From Anisakis pegreffii (Eukaryota > Nematoda > Chromadorea > Rhabditida > Anisakidae): a DNA stretch of 64,000 nucleotides. The stretch is from the NCBI GenBank assembly GCA_035041965.1, contig JAPYMA010001077.1:158691-222690 (forward strand), written 5' to 3'. The notes beneath the pieces were generated by a model that worked only from the letters and a program-made list of their open reading frames with translations, made no database searches and was not told the origin of the DNA. A program made the translations under genes and the position numbers. Positions 26,601 to 37,908 of the stretch are shown here, one piece after another (position 1 is the stretch's first letter; each line of letters starts with the position of its first letter).

Positions 26601-29600
26601 CATCAGCATATGGTTCATACTTAAATTTGCAAACATGTTCCATGTCTTTATCAACTTATCAACTTAATGAAAGCAACAATCATCACAAGATACTGATAAC
26701 ATTCTCAATAGCAATAACAATCATAATGATACTGCTGAGTTTTGAAACTAATATCACTAATGATGCTAATATAAGCAAGAACAATCTTCACAACGAAAAC
26801 CGCTCAATCCAAGAAATATAAAGCAGAGCGGAATAAAGCTCAGCACGACGGATGAGAAGAAGTGACGGATGGAATCGAAGTTCACTTCAAAATGAACGAG
26901 CGTTCAAAAACAGAATAAATCAAGATTTTGATTGAAACGTTTACGAATTGTCACGTGAATTTTGAATGAAAGAAACATGACGACAATATCGCTGCGTGCA
27001 TAAAACAATTATGAACTAACTCAAGTCTAGAAAAAAACTGATGATTCATCTGGCATTTCGAGGCACTTCTCAAAAGTCATTACGTCAGAATCACATTTAG
27101 ATTACGAAATTAAAAAAGGGTATTACTTTCAAATTATCGCTAAAAACTCCACCTACATAGTAACCAGTTCCAGAGAGGGACGACCGAGCCAAGTGTCAAT
27201 AGTTTCCTTCGAGAACAATCAGATATTGAAGGAAAGACATAAAGAAAACAACATCATATTTCTCACTTCTTTCCCAACTTTCAAAATACGTCTAACAGCT
27301 AACTGAACTTAACACAGCAAATTCGTCAGTCAATCAAATCAACCGACCTCTAACAAGAAAAAACCGAAGAATGATTGTAAGAATACGAAAAATGATATGA
27401 ACAAATATTTTCTCACTTGAAGATAGGAGAATAAAATATTAAATTCGAAACAAATCATACGAATCACAACAGATAACAATCAAATATAACGATAAAATAC
27501 GATCAAATCAATTCACGATCAGACGATTGGAGAACGTAAAATGTCGTAAAAAGTGACTCATTGTCGGATATTCTCGAAAAACGAAAATGAAAATAAAACA
27601 ACGACATAAAATAAAATACGCAATGAACGCTCCAATAATATGGTTTCAGATCGCCTTCATCCACCAATTTCAGCGTCTGACGCATCCGTATGAGAAATTC
27701 ATCAAAAAAAGTGATGAAACAAAATCATTTAAAACAAGCTCAATCACGAAACACAAACAACGCAAAAATACAGCTGAAATAAAACCAAAATAAACATAAC
27801 AACAGGCGGAAGAAAAGAACTGAGAAAAATCAAAATAAAACCGAACCAAACAGATCAAAGTCGTAAATAAAAATTGCCTAAAGAATCGGATATGATCTCA
27901 GACAATGAACGAAACTGCTACCTCAGTAGACACGGACTACGATGCGACATAACAAAGCATCCACGATAAACGCTCTTTCGTTGTCATCAAATCAAAAATG
28001 GAACAGAATCGCAAACGCTTCAATAAGCTTTTGCAAGATACGATAATGAAAAGTGCAAAAACACATCCGACCAACACAAACCCATAGAGAATCTGGCCAA
28101 ACGCAGATCAAAAACAAAAAGCATAATAAAGCAAATGAACTGGATGAATCTCATTCGCCTTGTTCGATTGTTCATTCTCAGTATCACCGATTCTTTCATA
28201 CTACTATTGCAAAACATCACGCAATCAAGAATTTCTATCGGTTCATTCAATAGGAAAACTATGAAAACGAGAGAATAAACGGACATTTAAATAATCGGAT
28301 CAATCAATACGGAGAGAGTGAATGTGCATATGACGACGAGTCAATGAAACTGAATGGGATAAAGCAGAAACGTAGCTAACAGCCGTCATCTTATGCATAA
28401 GCAGTTCGACAACATAAATGAGGAGGCTTATTATCGATGGATACATGGATAAACAGACAGATATACGGCCGCATACGTGCCGCCTGACGATTGGTTGAAG
28501 TCAGAAATATACATTCGAACCGATAGGACTTAGTTGCTTTCAAGATGACTGATATATTCCCTTTCATTCGTCACGTAGTAGCTTAAAAAGACGGCATTTA
28601 TTCAGAGAGGATACTGGAACGAACGCAGTGAAAAAATACAACGAACTGATTGACTGATCGATGGATCAGCTGTAGAGACAATCGGCAATGGAGTAGGAAT
28701 AGAAGTGAAACATTTAAGGATCACGATGAAGCAGATATTATTTTGCTCTCTTCGTTGTCCATAAATAAATTCGTCTAAAATGCATCCATTTATTGCTACC
28801 CTTATTTTTACTTTATTGTATACTTAGTATCTACGAACATCTTTATACAGTCACCAACTACCTAAACAGAACAACAGCCTAGGATATCATTCAAAGTCAT
28901 ACTGACTTCACAGCAGTTTCAATAGAATGAGCAGAAGAAGCGTAAGGCTTAGACGTTAGCGAAAAGCCTCAACAACAGATCAGCAATGAATTAAATGATC
29001 GAAATGAAATCGAGCAGCTGTACGTCACTGTACTTAGGTATGTCATTGGAATGTGATAACGACTTCGCGATAAGTATTCTTTGTGACGGCATTATACAGC
29101 ATCGATAAGAACAGCTGTGACCTATGAAAACAGGACTTCTTTCTCGAATAGAGTGCACATTCACGTGACGAAGCAAACACAAATATAAAAATACCATACG
29201 AATGCTTTTAAAATTGGTGCTTTCATGATTTATGGATTCGTCTTTAAAACTCTTTTTCAATTGCTCTATTTATATGTACGATTGCTTCGATGATAACTGC
29301 ACATGACGACATGTGACGTACGTCAGAGAACGTCTCGCCAGAAATTCATAAAGCTGCCACCATATGAATGGGCCATTAAGAATCGTTTGCCTACGAAAAC
29401 AACTGATTCAAAGATTCAAAGAAATTTTGCCGTTATGTTCAAAACGAACGAAATAAATTTGAAATGCAGTCGAATGGAATGAAATCGAAAATTGCTGTGC
29501 TACAGTTCAAATGAACTCAAATTATACTATCAATGTTTCTCAATTCTGAACGAAACGAAACAACAAATTCTATCGATCACTCAAAAATAACAACAAGAAA

Positions 29601-32600
29601 TGCACATCAGTTATCCATCAAAAACGAATGATTAAAAACTATTCTATCAACTACCGTTATCAGCAGGTCACTAAGCAAACAACAAGATTCATAAGAAATT
29701 TTTCTGCATCATTACCGAATCAAAGCAAGAGCAAACGAAGAGATAACGATGAAAACTAAAGGTCATTTCCAACGAACAACAAATGAATACTGTGGCTGTT
29801 ACAGTTGCCAGAAACGAATCGAGAGGTGCATACCGAATAGAAAAAGCAATCAGACGGCAGTTGCTGAACGGATTAGCTGACTACTTCAAAATGACGATCC
29901 GTCTCTCAAAGATAATTCCAATGAACAAACGGAACGATAAAAACGACCACTTTTCAGCGTTTCCTTTGCTGTCTTCATCATTTGAAAAGATATTTACTTT
30001 TTTTTCGCTTCCTCATTTTTTCACCAATCCTTTCAACTGAGCAAACAAACAGGCGAACAAATATCTTTGTTCAAACACAACAAAAAAAAGCGAGAAGAGA
30101 ATCTATGGAAACTTGACGAATATTTGAGAATTCAAGACATGATTTTTTTGATCTTAAACAAGAAATCACCCGCGCATGTTAAGTTCCTTTTTGCATTGCT
30201 CTCCAATCAGTTTCTCTAAATGTGATTGCATTACAAAACAAACAATAATGTTTTTCGATAGTTCTTCTCAAAAGTCGAATGCACTTCCCACGAAATGTAA
30301 ACCAACTAAGAAATGAATAACATCAGTGAAATACATTACGCGTTTAATTACTATGTCAACATTGAACATATCTTTTACTGTGATTGGATTTTATGATTTG
30401 ATAACTCTATCAGAGAAGATCAGATTTGTTGAGAAGAATAGAGATGACGTGTGGATGGTTCGCAGTTGGGACCAAGAATAAATCAGTGGTCAGAGAGCGA
30501 TCGGTTCATATGCAGTTCATCTTCACCAATCAGTTTTTTTTCGCAGACAAAAAATTCAATGAAACTACACTAACAAACTCAGACATATTTGTGCAATCAT
30601 AAACACGGCTTGCTTTCAAAAAAGACTGATTAACGAATGTATTTCCATATGAATGAATAATATAATATAATTGCTGCACTGACGATGGTATTTATTGGGC
30701 ATGCAAATGAAATGCGATGCAAAGCAATAAAATTCGATGGAAGGCATCTTTTACGAAACCGAAAACAATAAGAATTCAGTTATTGCCATGAATTCGTGAT
30801 TAGCATTCGCAAGAAAACCAAAGAATCAACGAATGAATACATATTCATGACGATACGTATCTCGCGATAACGTCCCCCTCAGCACAACAATCATTAATTC
30901 AAATGAGCCGTGAACAAACACATTCAAAACTTTACGATGTGAAAAGTTTCTTTCAGCAATTAGAATGGTAACAAGAGAAAATAAATGCGCAATGCACACA
31001 ACGACTAACCGATTAGGTTGCACCAGTTCAATACCCAGAATAATTCTGGCCACTGTATCGAAATCAATCGCCATTTTTGCATACAGTGGTTGACCGTCAA
31101 ATTCTAAACCCTCATCTCGGGAGATATCCACATTACGAACCTTCAATATGATTTTGCTTGATACTAAACAACTCACATTATGAATCATCTAAATGGATCA
31201 ACTCCGACGGTTGTTCCATAAAAGATACATCTCCATGAAATATACACCTCATCACATCGGATGGTCCATCCCGAATATAAAATTTTAGGCTTTGTATAGA
31301 CAATTTGAAATTTTCAGTGAAAAAATCACATTCCGATCTCAATGGGGCCAAAAGACTCTCAAAAGATACCTCCCAACTTCGGGAACCGTATGGACGCGTC
31401 GATGCCCTCACGTCACCGTTGTCGGCAGTTCTAATTTGTATTGAATGCGGTTCACCGAGCCATACGTAAACGATCACAGCCAACGGCAACGGACTGCCCG
31501 TCGTGGTGCTCCAACCGGTCACGATTTTACGAATGAACCGTCCACATTCTGATCTCGTTCCAGGGTGCTCGTAGCGATTACAAAGTACCTGAAAATCCAA
31601 AATCCATTCAAATTCGGACACTATTTTATTGAACGATTTTTGAAAACTAGAGAAATTCCGTCACATTCTTCAGAATTATCAATGGCTCACAACGAATAAC
31701 ACCTACTATAAATCCATATTTCAAAACTGAAATTAAAAAAACGTGAACAATAATTTTCTACCTTGACATCAGAACCACTGATGGTCCACACTCTGACCGG
31801 CATTGATCCAACCAACTTATAGAATCTGGATGAACCTTGCGGTCTTCCCCATATGCCGAGACCATCCAGCGTGACCTCGTGACGATTGCCAAAAGTTGAC
31901 AGATCCACAACGAATGTACCCGTATTCGTGAATTTTTGTGGGGTACTTTGGCATATTTGCTCAGGCGGAACCTTCAACAAGAAGGCACTCTCAAAATGCG
32001 GTGAACGACTCATCAACAATCACGTACTCATTTCAAAACCACTTCAAACAAATTCCATTTGAACATCGTTACTGCCAAATTTAAACGATTTTCATTCGGA
32101 TTTCTTCACTTCTGATTCCAAAAGCATCTGACCAATCTTTGAAAACAAAGACTCGCCGACACAGTAATGTATATCCGATTTATAGTGATAATAAATAACG
32201 GCATTCAATCAACGAACATAACGCTATATCATATAAACAATAACGATCATGTACTACAGATTGTATTGATTTTACACCAAATGGGATGTTTTCCAAAATG
32301 CACTGCTTTGCTTTGCGATACACTGTGTAATTCGGTGATGCCACCCTGATAAAACCAGAACCTCATAAACTAAATTTTTGTTCGGAACAAAGTCCAAGAT
32401 GAATTACAGAATAACGCGAAAAAGATGCATACACATCTGATTCATTAAACCATTAAAAATACACAGATTATCGTAGAAGAACAAACTGTTGTGTGTCCAA
32501 CGTTCTCAACTGACACTCATCAACCGTTCCCTAATGTACAACAATAAACTACATTTAAATAACGATGACTCACATCATACTTACTTCTAATCACTCAAAC

Positions 32601-34915
32601 TGTGTACATGACGCGTTGCCGAATTTAAAAAAAAATAAATATTGCAATGACTCAGCTATGTCATAATGAAGTTGTGCAATGTTTTCACAAGTACGACATA
32701 AGACAAGGCGATTTCGCGGCTGATGAAATCGAGAACAATTCAAGAAGACAGAGTGTGACTTCTTCGAGCATTATTCGTTCAAATACACTTTTTGAACGAA
32801 CCAACATGTCTTAAGCAGTGAAAAAAAATTCGACGCAACAACTTCAGTGGAATGTTAAGCGCATTCAGATAAAGAGCAACACTCACAAAGAAAAGCTCAT
32901 AAAGACGAATGAAATGAGTCAACAAAGCATTCGTTAGGTTCCTTCAAAAACACATCGTTTTCCATGTAAAAATTTGCATGCATTTCAATAAGAATACGAC
33001 AACGAATAGTCGAATCTTGAAGATACTATCAACGCTCAATGAAATTAATAGTACTATTGAATAAGCGTAATCATTCGTTATACTCAACTTATATAACCAG
33101 CAACCGTATTGTTCAATTCACAGTAATTATTGCGCAACGTTGCATGCAGATTAGGCAATTTTCGAACCACTCACCCTTCACTCAACGCACACCTGATCAA
33201 AACTCATAACCCTACGCTTGTTGCACTAGTGAAATCATGTGCTGCAATTCTGTCATATGTCCACCAGCACACATCTAACATACCTCCCAAATCACTGACA
33301 CTATCATATGATCTCATAAGATAATTTCCTATTATTACACGCTAGTTACCACTGCTGTGACCACCTCCAAAAACTGGTTTTAGTATTGCAATGTTGAATG
33401 AACGAATCAACTGAAACCCTTTCACAAATACGTTATAACCAAACAAAAAAAAATCGCATTTGTACCATACTATATCGCTACAGAATCAAAATCAATATGC
33501 ACTCATAAAAACCAAATTTGAAAATGTTGCAAATTTCACATAATCGTGCCCTCAAAGAAAACTGTGCCATCAAAATATATGAATGAGACAAAAATTTATC
33601 ATTGAACAAAATATGGTACAAACTGAAAACTTTTTATTAGACACGAATTTGTGATTGATTCAATCAGAATATCGATCAGATTAGAATGAGGAAGTAATAC
33701 CTGACATAATCCTACGATAACGTTCGCCGCATATGCGAAATCAACTGCCTCTTGTGACAGTAACGGCCATACCGAGTCGCCGAGCTGATGTGCGAGAATC
33801 TAGAAATGGAACTGATTCTCAAATAATTTATTTCGATTGGTGACCAAGAGTCAGCCAAAACAGCAACTACTCACATGTCGTGCATTATTCACGTGCTCAA
33901 TACTGATCATCCTATTAAGCATTCCACCGCTATCGGCACACGACGACGATGTGCTCGCTGCAACCAAATCATCGTATTCAGCAACATTACCTGCAAAACA
34001 ATGAACGATTGCCTGCCTTCTTGTGTAAGGGAATCGATAGCTTTCCTTGAAAAAAAATAGCTCTCTCTCACCATCAACTCACATTGAATCATTTCGGCAG
34101 GCTCCAGATGAGGTATCTGTTGAACTGATCCTGAAGACGGCTGGACTGTCGAGTATCCTTCTTTACTGAATCCTAAATGTGGCACTTCCAAGGCACCAGT
34201 ACCACTCTCCAACGCATTATACGACGAAATACGTGCTGATCGATATGGAAGCTGCCGTTTTGTTACATTTTGAACAACACTAAATTAGCGAATGAACCTT
34301 ATTTTCATATGAAAGACCCAGATATATTCAAACATTACTGTCACAACAACTGCATTTGAACACCGTCAATGACACAATACTAGTTCCTGTGGAACCTTCG
34401 ATTAGTGTCCATTTAAAAATTAATTCATTTATTATTTCTAAATTTGATTCTAAAGCGTTTTATTATCAAATTCGTAAATCACCATGATTTCATCGTCCTT
34501 ATTGTTAAGTATGGCTGGTGATTACTTGCTGACTACTTCAAGTGATGACAATAAACAAAACTAAAACCTAGTGGTAGCGATAAAGAAGAAGAAATCACTA
34601 ACTGCTTTCGTTTGGATCTCGTTCCATCGCTTGCCAAAGCTGATCTAGCATCTGCATCTGATTTATTCTGATTCTGTTGGTGCATCTTATCTAAAACAAG
34701 TCATCAATATCATCGAACAATTCATAACTGACAAAACCCCAATGAACAAACAAGCCATCCGGTTACAGTCATGTCAAAATGAATTTTTGCTTAATTCTAG
34801 AGTAAATCGAACCTCGACTAGAATCCGACTCATCCAATCCTTCAGATTCAGTCGGCATCTGCGAGGAATCAACAATGTTCGTATCACCAGAATGCTCTAA
34901 TGATGACGTTAGCAT
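23661..34915 (-). CDS. unrecognised protein with two tandem copies of one domain
   Basis: Fourteen exons close in phase from the ATG at 34915 to TGA at 23661 (763 residues): 34813-34915, 34599-34690, 34083-34251, 33875-33990, 33701-33799, 31762-31971, 31229-31588, 31010-31140, 25650-25740, 25304-25435, 24910-25110, 24565-24763, 24051-24235, 23661-23864. One intron is 5.3 kb. Residues 161-308 and about 400-551 are related: PQKFTNTGTFVVDL matches PQKYRSQGTFVIDL, DGLGIWGRPQGSSRFYKL matches DGLDNWSKPSGCSKYYKL, and RYEHPGTRSECGRFIRKI matches RYENNSATCGGAFVRKI. Each copy ends in a hydrophobic strand (LAVIVYVWLG, IAVITYFWKG). The N-terminus is Ser/Asp-rich, exon 13 is coiled-coil-like and the last exon Gln-rich. 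No signal or membrane segment, so probably nuclear or cytoplasmic. I do not recognise the domain; a DNA-binding fold such as FLYWCH or CG-1 is only a faint impression. The open frame continues 68 codons upstream of the ATG (see 34916-35826). Confidence 0.85.
25741..31009 (-). other. 5.3-kb intron of the two-domain gene
   Basis: Intron between the exon ending GAACTGGTGCAACCTAATCG (phase 2, donor GTTAGT) and the exon starting after TTCTTGAAG at 25740. The flanking phases match and the joined protein preserves the order of the repeat unit, which is why I treat the two clusters as one gene. I found no nested gene or clear repeat in it; open frames are AT-rich noise. Confidence 0.65.
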
Positions 34916-35826
34916 TGCGATTTCTATTAGCGTTCGATATACGTTCGACAGGTAACAAACCCTACAGATTACTTCAACTCGCTGACGAAACTCGCCTTTC
35001 GATGAATTCTAAACATGATACTGAATTTATTAGTATTGAATAAATGATGAATAATATTCGCTGGGCACCTTCTAACATATCGTTTGCTATCATTTACTCA
35101 TATACTCACCTTAATAATCAACTTTCGTATGATAATCTTCAACTGAGCTACGTCCTAGCAGTAGCACAATCATCTGTATATTCTCTATTCCAGCGTTATT
35201 GTGAAACTCAGAATGTCTGAAGACGAGCAAAATTCCTCTCGAATGAAAGTGGCAAGTAAAATATGCAATTACGTTCGCATTTCACTGTTGGTATAACGAA
35301 ACCAAATGCCAATAATAGAATCAATCAAGAATAAAACGGAATAAATCCAGTTTATTGACTTTTATTCACCATTTAGTGGTGATGTCGTGAACAGTTCGCA
35401 TGTGACACGTACAGCACAAAATGGTTACGTTAAAACATTCAATACTTTTTCATAAATCAATATTTGCAAACAATAATAATGAAAGAGTTTTCAATCATAA
35501 AAAGAAATGTGACGATGACAATAAATACTATACACGTAATGTAAATACAACAACATAAAAGTCGTATCAAATCTCAATAATTCGAAATGCCTCAATTTGA
35601 TTAATTCCACTGCATACAATGTACAGCAGTTGCTAGATTACTGATGAATCTTGAAATGCAGATAGTGCCAAACGAATATGTTCATAGAATCTTTCTTATT
35701 TATGAGCCGCCTTGGCTGATCTTAACGAAACAACTGCAGAGTGTCCATCCCAGCTATTACCGCACAGAGGTTATCTAGAGTTTGCAAACTCCCTCTCCGT
35801 TCCACTAAATTCTCGTAAAGATCCGT
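34916..35826 (-). other. coding-like 5' extension of the two-domain gene
   Basis: Upstream of the ATG at 34915 the frame stays open to an acceptor at 35008 (GTTTAG). It continues in two further exon-like segments, 35110-35154 (DVAQLKIIIRKLIIK, strong GTGAGT donor) and 35761-35826 (TDLYENLVERRGSLQTLDN, GTAATA donor). All three junctions are phase 0 and the total is 68 codons without a stop or an ATG. The most 5' acceptor (AGCTTTCAG, 35827-35835) lies about 98 bp after the PCGF stop. Either this is a spliced 5' UTR that happens to be open, or the gene uses a non-AUG start or an upstream exon I have not found. Confidence 0.55.
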
Positions 35827-35835
35827 CTGAAAGCT
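35827..35835 (-). promoter_or_regulatory. candidate operon (SL2-type) trans-splice acceptor
   Basis: AGCTTTCAG on the minus strand, 98 bp downstream of the PCGF stop codon (35925). No upstream exon of this gene was found between them. Nematode operon intercistronic gaps are commonly of this size, so this site may receive a spliced leader and separate the two cistrons. Confidence 0.5.
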
Positions 35836-35924
35836 ACAATTTCTCGTACACTTAAAAAGTGATAAGTGACTACGTGATAAACCAACCACTCGCCACCACA
35901 AAAGAGCAACTGAAATCACAGTTG

Positions 35925-37387
35925 CTAGAAGTCGATATGCTTTCTGAAGATGAGCTGTATGGGATCCACTTTCGGCTTGTTACGCCATCGTGTTTTCTCG
36001 ATAAACTTCATCGAATAATCACGTCCCATCAATTCGTTATTACAAAAAATATCCAATTCATTATATCGACTTATATCACCCAACAACACCAACGCCAAAT
36101 ATCGCTTAATCGTATTGACTGTGGCCATTGCTGAAACAAAAACCATCCGATTTTATCGCTATGAATGACATCCATCCTCAATTCGAAAGCCGTGTGAAAA
36201 CATTTCAGTGATGCTCAGAAAAATCACTTCTTTCCAAAGGAATACATACGATTATTCCAAAAAAATTAGACTCTGCTTCAATTCGCAACGTATCAAATCA
36301 ACGAAATGAGAATAAATGCTGGATGCGTTTGTTCCTCCCAAATGATATTCTATGCAAGACGAGCAATTCAATGTTTGAAATAAAATGTCAATAACTCACA
36401 CGATAGTCGAACGATCGGCATTGGGATGTTGTCGAATTTAGAGAAGTTGTCTGTGCACAACTCAATCACCAACTGTTCGTCGCCACGATGATGATTTCGC
36501 ATCACATCCTCTGAGCAATCCTTCCTCTCGGGAATACTCTCAAAATTTGTTCCAATATGCTTTATGTTCCCAACTCAATTGCCGATGAAAGTAACAAGCA
36601 CTACGCTTAAAACAAACTCACTTCAGAGTCCTCCGTCTTCGTGACGCTCTCATCGCCATCCGACTCCTCTTTGATAGATTTTGCGAACGCACTTCTGTAT
36701 TCCTCTTCTTTGGCTTGAAGGCCCGGCACTAATTTATACACCAGCTCTTGCATGGTACGATCGAAACTCACGTAATGTGACGGATGACTCTGTAGTAAAA
36801 GAAATTTTCTTTTCTCACTTCTCCATTTAATACGACATGAACATACAAAAAATTTCTCAACCACCACATTTTTTTCGATAGACCTCAATAGCTTCGATGC
36901 GACTGAAATTGCCCCGTGAAGATAACACCAACATTTATTGCTTACTTACTGAGCAGATTGCAATTCTTAAGTCTAGTTCGCTGAACAATTCGATTACTTG
37001 ATCAATCGCAACATTCAACGAAACAACATACCTGATGGATGAGACTGTTACATTTTGGACAGCAATTGTTCTCGTTTTCGAAATGTTTCAGCAAGCACGA
37101 CTTGCAAAACGTATGCAAACATTCAATAACAGTCGTTGCCTCAATGAAATATCTGCAACAACAACAAAATCTGATTCATACAACAACTCCAAACGCTTCA
37201 TTTCATCTGAAACTCAATATTGGAACTCTTGATTTAAAAATGGCGATGGAATCTGCTATTCACAAAAACAAAATAAAGTTAACATGAATGCATACCCTTT
37301 ACAGATTGGACATGTAATATGTGGATTCAATGTTTTCAATGGAATTTTATATTCATCACCGATCTGAACGGGTGGCTTTCGTGTCAT
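35925..37387 (-). CDS. Polycomb group RING finger protein (PCGF3/5-like)
   Basis: Five exons (37296-37387, 37032-37152, 36622-36789, 36400-36538, 35925-36130) close in phase to 241 residues, nearly the length of human PCGF3. Residues 26-65 are a C3HC4 RING: CPIC, then CLHTFCKSC, then CPKC, with the PCGF-typical lead [19 protein letters not shown]. Next comes the linker [20 protein letters not shown] seen in PCGF proteins, then an acidic stretch. The C-terminal RAWUL domain includes [20 protein letters not shown] and TRWRNKP. Family role: dimerises with RING1-type E3 to form the PRC1 core that monoubiquitinates H2A; RAWUL binds BCOR- or PHC-type partners. Nematodes have a PCGF relative, MIG-32, but I did not establish orthology. 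The ATG is 24 nt after an AATTTCAG acceptor. The gene lies 522 bp after cpsf-4 and just before the two-domain gene, all on one strand. Confidence 0.93.
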
Positions 37388-37682
37388 CGACAATACTCAC
37401 CAAGCCCGACACTGAAATTCCAAAACATTCAACACAACTTATCGATAGTATGCCAACAACAGTTCACGCATCCAATCCAGCCCAACCAGTAATGCTCAAA
37501 TACGATAAAAACCAAGAGTTTAAAAAAAACAATACGTTCACAATATGAAATATTCCGACTGAACGGAAAACGTGTCCAATAAAATGAGAAAAACACCTCA
37601 ATCCAAGATTTTATGTCGCAATCACGAATAAATGTACAAAAACAGACGAGTAACAATCAAATAAAGGATCAGTCATCAAATC

Positions 37683-37716
37683 AAGTCATATATCATAACA
37701 AGTCATATATCATAAC
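37683..37716. repeat. 17-bp perfect tandem duplication
   Basis: Two abutting copies of AAGTCATATATCATAAC in the spacer between the PCGF gene and cpsf-4. Confidence 0.95.
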
Positions 37717-37908
37717 AGTAATCAAAGTAACAACACCACCCGCACAATAACACTTTCTCTCATAACACAATGTTAATAAATCTTTTCCATTTGATGCTTT
37801 CAAGAATTCGACCTCAAAAAGTGACAAAGCCACGAAAACTTTAACTAACGTCGACAATAATGCCACTGTTACACCGTTCACAAATATACAGAAATATCTC
37901 ATGAAATA

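Noticed and set aside
31178..31228. Stop codon at 31181 as the end of a first, separate gene
   Set aside because: A GTATCT donor at 31228 and acceptor at 31141 remove the stop in phase 0, and the next exons carry the second domain copy in the correct order and phase.
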